Positions 1 to 7,531 of a DNA stretch of 64,000 nt are shown here, one piece after another. Position 1 is the stretch's first letter, and the number at the start of each line of letters is the position of its first letter. The translations under genes were made by a program, and so were the position numbers. The notes under the pieces are model-generated. The model made no database searches. It was not told where the DNA came from and saw only the letters and a list, made by a program, of their open reading frames with translations. Source of the DNA: Stenotrophomonas sp. ZAC14D1_NAIMI4_1 (lineage in GTDB: Bacteria; Pseudomonadota; Gammaproteobacteria; Xanthomonadales; Xanthomonadaceae); the NCBI RefSeq assembly GCF_003086775.1, contig NZ_CP026001.1, forward strand, positions 4,368,125 through 4,432,124. Reading direction: 5' to 3'.

Positions 1-195
1 CTAGACACGATTATACCCAATAACACGAAGATAGTAAATGCGATTGAATCAAATATTGAATTATTAGACTCTCGTGAAATCTCGTCATTCTTCCTCTTCA
101 AGGTTCACGCACAGGCCTTTGAGCGGCATCAGTACACACGCCTGGACACCTACCCAATGTTCCCCTCAGAATTCCAGAAAGCAATGCTCTCATGA
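1..195 (+). CDS. 3' end of an unidentified gene (partial)
   Basis: Frame 1 is open from the left edge to a TGA at 193-195, giving 64 C-terminal residues with no stop. The next gene starts at 192, so the two overlap by four bases (ATGA), which supports both as real and translationally coupled. The visible part is rich in Phe, His and Tyr (FFLFKVHAQAFERHQYTRL, then a Tyr-Pro/Phe-Pro segment). I do not recognise the family. The DNA is clearly AT-richer than the rest of the window, so it is probably acquired. Confidence 0.5.
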   Translation, partial: LDTIIPNNTKIVNAIESNIELLDSREISSFFLFKVHAQAFERHQYTRLDTYPMFPSEFQKAMLS

Positions 196-614
196 GAGAC
201 AACGGCAACAATAGCTGGGGCGTAAGATTCTCCCACATCTCTTGGCTTGAACGACTATTGATCAATCACGGGAACTGCGTGAGCCTTGATCGACGCGACG
301 ACCTCGTTTTTGAATTCATTAGAAAGCAGCAGAACGACCGTTTAACTGTCGTCTGCTTGAACGAATACACGATGGGCCTCACTGCTGTGCAGCGTGTGAT
401 CCATGAATTCGGCAAGCCTTCCATCATCTACATAGGAGGCGGATGGTGTGGGTACACAGAACAAGCAAAGAATTTCTGTCTCATGGAGCGAATCGGCCTG
501 TATGTCACCAATGAAATGCCAGGAGCGCTATGGTCCACTGAGTATTGGTCCTATTGCCAACGCGACAAGGATGGCAATCCAATCTCTCACCTCAGCAGCA
601 GATACCAGACTTAA
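192..614 (+). CDS. hypothetical protein, middle gene of an AT-rich cassette
   Basis: The 140-residue protein has no signal peptide or clear membrane segment. A central hydrophobic stretch ending in YIGGGWCGYT looks like a beta-strand followed by a Gly-rich turn and two nearby cysteines. I do not recognise the family. Its start overlaps the upstream stop (ATGA), and its end overlaps the next gene by 44 bases in another frame. That compact packing suggests the three genes make parts of one system. Base composition is unlike the 65-70% GC backbone, which suggests horizontal transfer. A defence or toxin-antitoxin role is only a guess. Confidence 0.55.
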   Translation: MRDNGNNSWGVRFSHISWLERLLINHGNCVSLDRRDDLVFEFIRKQQNDRLTVVCLNEYTMGLTAVQRVIHEFGKPSIIYIGGGWCGYTEQAKNFCLMERIGLYVTNEMPGALWSTEYWSYCQRDKDGNPISHLSSRYQT

Positions 615-867
615 AGCTCTATATGGTTTCGGATCAGCTTTTCGTGGGGAGCGCTTTCGCGACATTGATATTTTAGCGGTAGCTAAGGATGAACCGAAAG
701 TAGCACTCGAGGTTTTTTACGAGATTAGGACCGCACTGGAGCATGCGATGAGGCTATATGGAGCCCCGGTTCATCTAACGATGCTTACAGAGACAGAATT
801 CGCATCAAGGCCACTCAGGCACATGGATGAATTAACGATTCTCTGGACTACTAAGCTAGCCTCCTAG
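571..867 (+). CDS. small nucleotidyltransferase-like protein
   Basis: The ATG at 571 gives 98 residues, a normal size for minimal nucleotidyltransferases (MNT type). Residues 16-30 read GFGSAFRGERFRDID, matching the GS-x(n)-R-G-...-D-x-D signature of the Pol-beta-like NTase fold, where the two aspartates bind metal. A third acidic residue would be expected on the strand near 'PVHLTML', where I see none, so catalytic competence is uncertain. A longer start at 448 would run through the upstream gene and is not preferred. Minimal NTases often occur in toxin-antitoxin or Abi modules; here no HEPN partner is visible, but the cassette continues left of the window. Confidence 0.6.
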   Translation: MAIQSLTSAADTRLKALYGFGSAFRGERFRDIDILAVAKDEPKVALEVFYEIRTALEHAMRLYGAPVHLTMLTETEFASRPLRHMDELTILWTTKLAS

Positions 868-1374
868 ATTTACGGCTTCCTCCGAAGTTGATTACACAGA
901 CATCCAAACTTCAACTATTGCAATCAGTATCATAATAATGGGTCACCGATCTGACCATCATCGATCGACTCATTCTCTCAATACAACTCCTGTGATCTAG
1001 CATCGACGTCAACCGATGCAACTTAAACCGGCTTCTTGTTAGAAACACGCTCACTTGAACTGCGGAATATTTCCGCCAAATTGACCGAGAATGGACTATC
1101 GAATTCTGAAGTCAGTTGAAGCGACCTTAGCTCAACAGTAAGTGACCTGAAGAGCCGAGTGAGCTAAGGCGTTGCTTGCTCGTGAGACTTGCACATCGCG
1201 GGCACTGTCGCAATTGCCACACCTAGGGACGTGGAACAGCGAGCTTTTCAGTTCCGCCTCAGAAGTGCCGTGAGCCATGTATGCCAGACCTCTCGCACCT
1301 ACCGCCCCCTGTGCGACAATGCCAAAAGCGTCATGGGTTTTGGCGGATTTGCCCCCATCCCTTGCCATTCCCAA
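868..1374. other. non-coding, AT-richer stretch
   Basis: No convincing gene is seen on either strand. The open frames here (for example 1132-1374 minus and 1189-1551 plus) have no ribosome site, no recognisable protein character, and overlap one another. Composition shifts gradually from AT-rich to GC-rich, as at the edge of an acquired segment. Confidence 0.4.
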
Positions 1375-1409
1375 CTACATCCGGCAACTCTGGCACCGCC
1401 ACCGAAAAC

Positions 1410-1612
1410 GGGTGGCCGGGACTCGAAAACCCGTTGTTGTGATGAAGTTTGCGCTCACCAGTCGGCACCACCTCGCGTGGTGCCGGCTGGTGATCCGTCT
1501 GCCGGCTATGGCGGGCGGTGCGTGGGGGCCTTGTGCCCGCCGGTTTCCTAGTAGCCCGGTTTTCGAGCCACGCATCGTCCGCCACCTTTATCGGTGGCGG
1601 CTTCTGCCTGTT
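1410..1612 (+). ncRNA. multi-hairpin structured leader or RNA-like element
   Basis: The sequence folds as nested stems. An outer pair (GACTCGAAAACCCG near 1420, complementary to CCGGTTTTCGAG near 1557) encloses at least two hairpins: CCAGTCGGCACCAC with GTGGTGCCGGCTGG (about 1457-1493) and GCGGGC with GCCCGC (about 1511-1540). A further perfect stem, CCGCCACC with GGTGGCGG, lies at about 1580-1602, just upstream of the gene at 1628. This could be a leader of that gene, a small RNA or a palindromic repeat. From memory, similar folded regions precede small hypothetical genes in Pseudomonas; I could not check this. Confidence 0.45.
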
Positions 1613-1627
1613 TGCACGGAGCCAGCC

Positions 1628-1975
1628 ATGACCAAGCCGCATTCCCCCTCCCCGCGCCCCAACCAGGACGCCCCCTCTTCCTTCGATTTCAACAGCCTCA
1701 TCGCCATCCTGCAGAGCATTGGTGCCGGCGCAGCCTCCGATGGCCAGCCTTGGCCCGAGCGCCACCAGGTGCGTGGCCGGCAGATCGCCCTGGCCGATGC
1801 CGACTGCGCGTTGGCGGGCCAGCGAATCGTGCAGGAAATCCTGCTGGCCGCCATTCGCGCCCAGCAGAACGGCGACCCTGACGAATACGTAGGCGACCGT
1901 GTGATGGAGGGGCTGGCGATGGCCGCGCTGGCGCTTACGGCGTTCATCCATGAGCGCGTACGGCCGGAGGGGTGA
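1628..1975 (+). CDS. small hypothetical protein
   Basis: The protein is 115 residues. The ATG at 1628 follows a purine-rich ACGGAG at a usable distance; the open frame extends upstream to 1277 but that part crosses the folded element and is rejected. The first 20 residues are Pro/Ser-rich. The remainder looks helical and Ala-rich (residues 55-110), with no signal peptide and no metal-binding motif. I do not recognise a family. Position directly behind a structured leader suggests regulation at the RNA level or that leader and gene move together. Confidence 0.5.
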   Translation: MTKPHSPSPRPNQDAPSSFDFNSLIAILQSIGAGAASDGQPWPERHQVRGRQIALADADCALAGQRIVQEILLAAIRAQQNGDPDEYVGDRVMEGLAMAALALTAFIHERVRPEG

Positions 1976-1998
1976 GGTCGTGCGCGCGGGCCGCGACG

Positions 1999-2022
1999 TG
2001 CATCCACGCGTGGCGTGGATCT
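1999..2022 (-). repeat. GTAG-type palindromic repeat (SMAG-like)
   Basis: On the minus strand this reads GTAGATCCACGCCACGCGTGGAT, a GTAG tetranucleotide followed by an inverted repeat. The same GTAGATCCACGCCATG-type unit recurs at 3587, 11607, 12171 and 19492, so it is one subfamily of the S. maltophilia SMAG repeats. Confidence 0.6.
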
Positions 2023-2043
2023 ACTTGGACCAAGGTTGATTAA

Positions 2044-2079
2044 TTGCCTCGGGCAACCAATAATGGTTGCCTAAAGCAA
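2044..2079. promoter_or_regulatory. paired MarR-type operators
   Basis: Two near-identical palindromes lie 23 bp apart: TTGCCTCGGGCAA (2044-2056) and TTGCCTAAAGCAA (2067-2079). The bases between them also form an inverted repeat (GCAACCA/TGGTTGC). They sit 15-50 bp before the start of a MarR-family gene. Two half-site-matched palindromes on about two helical turns are typical of autoregulation by MarR dimers. The motif and spacing are directly visible; binding is inferred. Confidence 0.6.
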
Positions 2080-2094
2080 CCACCTCTATCAACC

Positions 2095-3021
2095 ATGCCC
2101 GCCATTTCCCCTGCCTTGACCGATCGGGCCGAACAGGTCCGCAGCTTCAACCGCTTTTACACCCGCCGGATCGGGGTGCTGCAGGACCGCATGCTGGGCA
2201 GCGACTTCTCGCTGACGGAGCTGCGGGTGCTGTACGAACTCTCCAGTAGGGGTGCGGCCCGCGCTTCGGATCTGCGCAGCGACCTTGGACTCAACGCCGG
2301 GTACCTGAGCCGGGTGATCGCATCGCTGGAAGCCAGGGGGCTGCTACAGAAGTCCCCCAATCCGGAAGATGCCCGCTCACACCTGCTGAGCCTGACCGCG
2401 CACGGGCAGGACACGTTCCAGCCCTACGACGCGGCGTCGCGGCAGGAAGCGATGACCCTGCTTGAACCGCTTACCGAAGCACAGCGGCGGGGCGTGGTGG
2501 AGGCGATGACGCGCATCAGTACATTGCTGGGCGAGCGCAACCGGGATTACCTGCTGCGCGGCCCCCAGCCCGGCGACATGGGCTGGGTCGTGCACAAGCA
2601 GGCGCAGCTCTATGCCACCGAGTACGGCTGGAACAGCGAGTTCGAGGCATTGCTGGCCGAGATCGTGTCGAAGTATCTGCGCGACCATGACCCTGCCTCG
2701 GACCGTTGCTGGATTGCCGAACAGCACGGCGACATCATCGGCTCGGTGTTCGTGGTGCGCCACGATGCCAACACCGCGAAGCTGCGCATGTTGTATGTGG
2801 ATGCGAGTGCACGCGGCTTGGGCGTTGGCCGCACGCTGGTGGAGGAAGCCATCGCGTTCGCGCGCTCGGCGGGGTACTCACGCATGGTGCTGTGGACCAA
2901 CGCGGTACTGCACGATGCCGTGCGGCTGTACGAGAAGGCCGGTTTCGCGCTGGTGGAGGAAGAACAGCACCACAGCTTCGGCAAGGACCAGGTCAGCCAG
3001 GTGTGGGCGCGCGATCTATAA
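2095..3021 (+). CDS. bifunctional MarR-family regulator / GNAT acetyltransferase
   Basis: The 308-residue protein is a known two-domain fusion. Residues 1-145 form a MarR winged helix-turn-helix (SLTELRVLYELSSRG..., ...LGLNAGYLSRVIASLEARGLL, wing DARSHLLSLT). Residues about 155-308 form a GNAT N-acetyltransferase domain, with the acetyl-CoA loop in the 'RGLGVGRTLVEEAI' segment (Q/RxxGxG/A) and the terminal 'LYEKAGFALVEEE' beta-strand. The ATG at 2095 is chosen because the longer start at 2044 would lie in the operator palindromes. It probably represses itself through the sites at 2044-2079. The acetylation substrate is unknown. Confidence 0.85.
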   Translation: MPAISPALTDRAEQVRSFNRFYTRRIGVLQDRMLGSDFSLTELRVLYELSSRGAARASDLRSDLGLNAGYLSRVIASLEARGLLQKSPNPEDARSHLLSLTAHGQDTFQPYDAASRQEAMTLLEPLTEAQRRGVVEAMTRISTLLGERNRDYLLRGPQPGDMGWVVHKQAQLYATEYGWNSEFEALLAEIVSKYLRDHDPASDRCWIAEQHGDIIGSVFVVRHDANTAKLRMLYVDASARGLGVGRTLVEEAIAFARSAGYSRMVLWTNAVLHDAVRLYEKAGFALVEEEQHHSFGKDQVSQVWARDL

Positions 3022-3046
3022 GGGGCGCAGTCCAGCGAGCTCGACG

Positions 3047-3400
3047 CTACGGACAGGGCCCCCGCTTGGCGACAGTCGCCAGGCGGCGGCTGACGAGGCC
3101 GTAGAGGTCCTGCAGTTCGACCGCGCGCTCAGGCGTCATGTTGCTGCCGAAGAGGACGCGTGCGAGTGCCGCTTCGTGGGTGTCATCGGGGAAGCGTTCG
3201 CGGGCGCGGTAGACGTTCTGGAAGACCAGCCAGGCCAGGCGGAGGCCACCGCCGGGCAGCGGGCGCACGAGACGCTCGTAGGCCTGCCAGAACTGGTATT
3301 CGGCCTGCAGGTCGACCGTCGGCGCCGCGTAGGGCACCGGACGCGGGCGTCCGTGGGCACGCGGGCGGGTGGGCAGGTAGACGGGATCGGGCTGGGCCAT
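3047..3400 (-). CDS. hypothetical protein
   Basis: The 117-residue product starts at the ATG at 3400 (MAQPDPVYLP); an in-frame ATG 12 bases upstream is also possible. It is soluble and basic at the N terminus (RPRAHGRPRP). It then becomes helical, with aromatic and acidic residues (QAEYQFWQAYERLV, RARERFPDDTHEAALARVLFG). No signal peptide or known motif is seen. It is convergent with the MarR-GNAT gene, with only 25 bases between stops. Codon use fits the backbone, so it is probably a real conserved lineage gene of unknown function. Confidence 0.6.
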   Translation of the reverse strand: MAQPDPVYLPTRPRAHGRPRPVPYAAPTVDLQAEYQFWQAYERLVRPLPGGGLRLAWLVFQNVYRARERFPDDTHEAALARVLFGSNMTPERAVELQDLYGLVSRRLATVAKRGPCP

Positions 3401-3497
3401 GCTGGACAGCATGCCCCAGCAACATTGTGGGAACCTTGCGCTGGTGCCGGAATATCAGTGCAGGTTGTGCAAAGTGCGGTGGTTGGAGCCCGCTTTG

Positions 3498-3606
3498 GTA
3501 GATGCCAACCTTGGTTGGCACGTTTTTCGGTGCCGGAGACATCCCGCCGGGCATGGCCCGGCGCTACCGGATTGCGCGGAGAGCATCCACGCATGGCGCG
3601 GATCTA
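3498..3606. repeat. cluster of three GTAG palindromes
   Basis: Three repeat units lie in 110 bp between the hypothetical gene and the TonB receptor. They are GTAG plus ATGCCAACCTTGGTTGGCA near 3498-3520 (plus strand), GCCGGGCATGGCCCGGCGCTAC at 3546-3567 (minus orientation), and a GTAGATCCGCGCCATG-type unit near 3586-3606 (minus orientation). Different stem sequences with the same GTAG head show several SMAG subfamilies side by side. Confidence 0.6.
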
Positions 3607-3607
3607 C

Positions 3608-5914
3608 TTAGAAGGTCATCGCGGTACTGAACATCACCTGCCGTGGGGCGCTGCGCTGCAGCGTCTGGTAATCGCCCGAGAACGAGGAACCGGCAATCGT
3701 GGCGGTGCCGATGTTGTTGCGGTTGAACAGGTTGCTCACATCCAGCCGCAGTTCCAACCCGGGCAGCACACTGCCCTCGCCCAGCGTGTATGCGGCGTAG
3801 GTGTTCACCTGCCAGAACGTGGGCACGCGGATGTCGTTCTCGTACGTAAAGGGCTGGCGCAGGTACGAGGTGCTGGTGGCACCCAAGCGCCAGTTGCCAA
3901 GATGCGCGGACAGATCGCTCACCAGCGAAACCTGCGGATACCCCGGCTGGGCGTTGCCCTTGATCGGGTACACGGTATCGCCCACCACGAAATCACTGCC
4001 GTAGTACGAACGGGCCACGGCCACGCCCTGGTAGAACTGCACGTGATCACTGATGTCCGCGGTAATGCCCAGGTCGGCGCCAATCACGTGCATCTTCGGC
4101 ATCAGCCGCACGGTGTTGATCTGCGCGAACTGTGTGCCGATGGCCGCTGACAGCAACCGGTTGCGGATATCGCTGTAGAACACATCGCCGGTCAGCGTCA
4201 GACGCTCGAAGCGATGCGTTGCGCCCACGGTGAAGTTCCAGTTCTTCTCCGGCCGCAGCGTGCCGGCCACGCGGTCGAACTCTTCCTGGTCGCTGATGGT
4301 CCACGCCGATGCGGTATAGCCGATGTTGCCGCGCTGGGCCACGCGATAGCCGTTCATGGTGTTGGCCACGTCGATGAAGGCATCGGTGGCGTCGCTCGGG
4401 CTCCAGAACAGCGAGACGTGCGGCAGGAAGTTATCCTTGGCGCGCAGCGCGCCGTATACCGGTCGGTCCACGGCATCGCCGAGGCCGCCGCCTTCGGTGC
4501 GGAAATCCACGGCCTTGAAGCCCACGCCCAGCTTCAGCGTGTCGCTCAACGCGATGTCATCGTGCAGGTAGAACTGATGCGAGCGGGTGACCCATCGCGA
4601 GGCGTTGTCAGTGAGGAAGGCCGGACCATGCGCATCGAACGGGCCGGTGGCCTTCAGTGGCTTGCCTTGGCCCAGCAGCGGTTGCTGGTACCAGTCGGTA
4701 CGGGCAGCGGCCTTGCTCTTCTCCTGCCAGAAGCCCGCGCTGATGATGTGCGCGCCAACCTCGAACTGCAGGTTGGCCATGCCACCGAGGCGGTTCACGC
4801 GCGGCGTCTGCACCTGTTCGGAGAACGGCGCGCCGTTGGGCGACGGCACGGTGGGGTCGGTCAGCGTGGCCTGCGTGTGGCTGTTGGCGTTGTACAGCTG
4901 CACGTTGCCACTGAGTGCGGGCGTGATCTGGAAACGGTGGTTGATGGACGCCACGCGATCACGGGTGACCTGGCCGGTCTGGTAGGGAATCAGTTCGGAC
5001 AGCTCGCCGCAGGTATAGGCACCACAGGATTTATCGGCATTCTCCGGCGAGGCCACGTAGTACGCCCAGGCGTAATCGGGATAGAAGCTGTCGGCCTTCC
5101 AGCCCAGCTTGCGGATCATGTCGAAGGAGATGTTGTTGTAGCCCCAGACCTTGGCCTTGCTGTCGGAGGCGAAGACGGTGAAATCACCCCAGTCCACCTC
5201 CTGCTGCGCCTTCAGGTTGCCGCGCAGGAAATCCTGCGTGCCCGCGCCCTGGTACTTGTCCGCTGAGACGCGCTGCAGGTCCACCAGCAGCTTCGGGCCA
5301 TGTTCGCCCAGTTGGCCACTCTGCGCGGACACGGTGGTGACCAGGGTGCGGTTGCTGCCCACGCCCTGCTTGATGCGCAGGCTGGGCGTGTCCTGCAGGT
5401 CGCGCAGGCGATATTCCAGGCTGCCGCCGTTGGTGCTGCTGGAAAACACACTGACCGGTGCGCCGCCCGGGCTGACGGTGATCGCACCGATGCCGTCGGG
5501 CACGCCCACGTTGACCACGCTGGTGCCGGTGAGCGAGAGGAAGCCGCTGTCGTTCAGCGGCACGCCTTCAAAGGTGATGCCCATTTCATTCATGCGGAAG
5601 CCGCGCACGAACAGGCTGGTGGCGGATATATCCAGGCCCAGGCCATCGGTGGCGGTGTAGCTGGCGCCAGGCACGGCTTTGAGCATGGCCAAGGCGTTGT
5701 TGCCGGTGGCCATGGCATCAAGGTCGGCGGCGTTGATGATGTAGCGGTTCGGGCCGACCACCTGCGTGGGTGCAACCGCCGCGCCGCGTGGCGTGGCGAT
5801 GACCTGCAGGGCATTGAGGGTGGTGGGCGCGTCGCTGGTTTCGGCAGCGTAAGCGGGTGCGGCGAGGGCGGCGCTGAGGGCCAGGGCGAGCAGGGTCGTG
5901 GGTGGGGTGTTCAT
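3608..5914 (-). CDS. TonB-dependent receptor
   Basis: The 768-residue outer-membrane protein has a clear Sec signal peptide (MNTPPTTLLALALSAALAAPAYA). It continues with a plug domain (about residues 30-150, including 'SLFVRGFRMNEMGITFEGVPLND') and a beta-barrel ending in Phe (...RQVMFSTAMTF), the usual last residue. The ATG at 5914 is chosen for the signal peptide; the frame is open further upstream. Substrate is not readable from sequence, and no TonB-box regulator, sigma factor or catabolic gene sits next to it. It stands alone, flanked by repeats and by a divergent secreted protein. Confidence 0.85.
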   Translation of the reverse strand: MNTPPTTLLALALSAALAAPAYAAETSDAPTTLNALQVIATPRGAAVAPTQVVGPNRYIINAADLDAMATGNNALAMLKAVPGASYTATDGLGLDISATSLFVRGFRMNEMGITFEGVPLNDSGFLSLTGTSVVNVGVPDGIGAITVSPGGAPVSVFSSSTNGGSLEYRLRDLQDTPSLRIKQGVGSNRTLVTTVSAQSGQLGEHGPKLLVDLQRVSADKYQGAGTQDFLRGNLKAQQEVDWGDFTVFASDSKAKVWGYNNISFDMIRKLGWKADSFYPDYAWAYYVASPENADKSCGAYTCGELSELIPYQTGQVTRDRVASINHRFQITPALSGNVQLYNANSHTQATLTDPTVPSPNGAPFSEQVQTPRVNRLGGMANLQFEVGAHIISAGFWQEKSKAAARTDWYQQPLLGQGKPLKATGPFDAHGPAFLTDNASRWVTRSHQFYLHDDIALSDTLKLGVGFKAVDFRTEGGGLGDAVDRPVYGALRAKDNFLPHVSLFWSPSDATDAFIDVANTMNGYRVAQRGNIGYTASAWTISDQEEFDRVAGTLRPEKNWNFTVGATHRFERLTLTGDVFYSDIRNRLLSAAIGTQFAQINTVRLMPKMHVIGADLGITADISDHVQFYQGVAVARSYYGSDFVVGDTVYPIKGNAQPGYPQVSLVSDLSAHLGNWRLGATSTSYLRQPFTYENDIRVPTFWQVNTYAAYTLGEGSVLPGLELRLDVSNLFNRNNIGTATIAGSSFSGDYQTLQRSAPRQVMFSTAMTF

Positions 5915-6212
5915 GGCCGGATCCAGGTGCAGGGGAATGAAGACGCAGGCGCACCCCCAGCGCGTGGCAGCACCGGCGGCGATGCTGTAGCTGGAATGCG
6001 ATTGCGTTGAAGGAGGAGCGACGCGTTGCGCGCCGGTCAGGGGCAGAGCAAGACGGTCAACTGCCGGGCGATGCGATGGGGTGATTTCGACGGGCGGAAG
6101 TGTTGCACTGCCGTGCCGCGCGCACCATTGCACCGTGGTACAGCGCGGCTATACGCAGGTATCGTGCTGTCCGGTATCTTCAGTTGCCCGACACCCGTTG
6201 GCAGGAGCGCCG

Positions 6213-6743
6213 ATGATCCGCTGGACCGCAGGGAGAGCATTCGCCATCGCGTGCCTGATGCTGCTGTGCATGGGCGCTGCGCAGGCGCAGGACAGTGGTG
6301 AAGCACGTTCGCCGCAACGCCTGGACGCGCTGATGGATGCGCTGGCCACCACGCCATGGCCGATCAGCCCTGGCCAGCTGCATGCGCTGGGCCTCGTCGC
6401 GCCGTTTGCGCTTGAGAAGGATGCGGGGCTGCGCATCTACCGATCCCGGCCGATGCTGACCGCCGATGGCTACACCGTCGAGAACGTGGAATACCGCGTG
6501 CTGCACGAGAATGCGGACGACATCCGCGCGTTGTTCGTAACGTTCTCAGGTTCGCCCTGCTTCCCGCTGGAACGGTTGGGTGCGCGCTACAGCCTGCAAC
6601 CGTTGATTTACCCGCCTGGGCATGGGCCACTGCCCAGAGCGCCAGAGAACGACCAGCACCATTCGTTGAAGGCAGGCGTCATCTCCAGTGCCATCCGCAG
6701 CCAGCGCGATGCCCCGCATTGCGTGCTGGGCCTGACGCGCTGA
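6213..6743 (+). CDS. secreted hypothetical protein
   Basis: The product is 176 residues, starting at the ATG at 6213 behind a good GGAG (6203-6206). It has an N-terminal signal peptide (WTAGRAFAIACLMLLCMGAAQAQ). The mature part begins with a helical segment (RLDALMDALATTPWPISPGQLHALGL), then beta-rich sequence around 'LRIYRSRPMLTADGYTVENVEYRVL'. Two cysteines (in SGSPCFPLE and APHCVLGL) could form a disulfide. I recognise no family; a periplasmic role is likely from the signal peptide. Confidence 0.65.
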   Translation: MIRWTAGRAFAIACLMLLCMGAAQAQDSGEARSPQRLDALMDALATTPWPISPGQLHALGLVAPFALEKDAGLRIYRSRPMLTADGYTVENVEYRVLHENADDIRALFVTFSGSPCFPLERLGARYSLQPLIYPPGHGPLPRAPENDQHHSLKAGVISSAIRSQRDAPHCVLGLTR

Positions 6744-6994
6744 CCACTGAGCAACGCTGCCGGAAACGCGACGCCGCGTTTGCGTCGATAGCCCCGCCTA
6801 CCACCCCGACGTTACAGATGGGTGTATGTGCGCTACGTCAGTGTTTCCACTTTTGCCTGCCCAATCGGCTTGCAGCTGCCATGTCGCTGGCTGACTATGG
6901 CCGCGGCGGCCGCGCGGACCTTTGCGAAGCCTTCCGCACGCGCTGCCATGCAAGGCTCCGACGCGATAACTCGACACTTCAAAGGACGAACGTC
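6744..6994. other. intergenic stretch with nothing recognisable
   Basis: About 250 bp between two secreted-protein genes. It should contain the promoter of the gene at 6995, but no confident -35/-10 pair, palindrome or repeat was found by eye. Open frames here lack ribosome sites. Confidence 0.3.
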
Positions 6995-7477
6995 ATGTTG
7001 AATGGATTGAAACCGCTCGCTGTATCTGCACTGTGCCTGCTCGGCCTGTCCGCCTTCGCTGAAACTGCCTCCGCCGCACAATGGGTCGACAGCGGCCGCA
7101 CGGCATACTTCAAGCAGAGCCCCGTCAACAGCGCATGGGAACACACCTGCACGACCGGCGGCGCGCCGATCCAGGATTTCCCGGGCACCTGCGCCAACGA
7201 TGCGTTCAGCGGCTGGACCACGAACTACAACGCCGCCAGGTCATTGGCCTATGGGCAGCTCAACGCCTGCCATTTCGATTCGCAGAAACTCGGCTCGGCC
7301 TGCTATGGCCTGGCGCATGCAATCAACGGGTACGCGGCCGAAGGTGGCTTGCCGGCTACCTGTAGCGTCGGTGCCCGCGCGGTGGTCGTTTCGACCCGGC
7401 TGGAAACCATCGAGATCCAGAACCACGAGCTCGATATGGAAGCCGTGGATTCCGGGCGCGAATACATCTGTCAGTAA
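6995..7477 (+). CDS. secreted cysteine-containing hypothetical protein
   Basis: The 160-residue protein starts at the ATG at 6995, preceded by AAAGGACG. It has a signal peptide ending near AETASAA. The mature part has several cysteines (HTCTTGG, GTCAND, NACHF, SACYGL, ATCSVG, YICQ), an even set suggesting disulfides in the periplasm or outside the cell. Aromatic and Asn-rich segments (GWTTNYNAARS) are visible. No known domain is recognised. It converges on the HAD phosphatase, with a stem-loop between. Confidence 0.65.
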   Translation: MLNGLKPLAVSALCLLGLSAFAETASAAQWVDSGRTAYFKQSPVNSAWEHTCTTGGAPIQDFPGTCANDAFSGWTTNYNAARSLAYGQLNACHFDSQKLGSACYGLAHAINGYAAEGGLPATCSVGARAVVVSTRLETIEIQNHELDMEAVDSGREYICQ

Positions 7478-7488
7478 ACCGTTCGTAG

Positions 7489-7516
7489 AACGCCGCCGCC
7501 AGACGCGGCGGCGTTT
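7489..7516. terminator. stem-loop between convergent genes
   Basis: A perfect 11-bp stem, AACGCCGCCGC pairing with GCGGCGGCGTT (7489-7499 with 7505-7515), has a 5-base loop and three T residues after it. It lies 12 bases after one stop and 16 bases before the other gene's stop. It probably ends transcription from both sides; the short T-run makes it a weak intrinsic terminator. Confidence 0.5.
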
Positions 7517-7531
7517 CCAACGGTGCTCGGC

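Noticed and set aside
1277..1975. Extended 232-residue version of the small gene at 1628
   Set aside because: The extra N-terminal part translates the hairpin element and has no ribosome site at its start.
2612..4150. 512-codon plus-strand frame
   Set aside because: Runs through the GNAT domain, a repeat cluster and the opposing receptor gene; no coherent protein.
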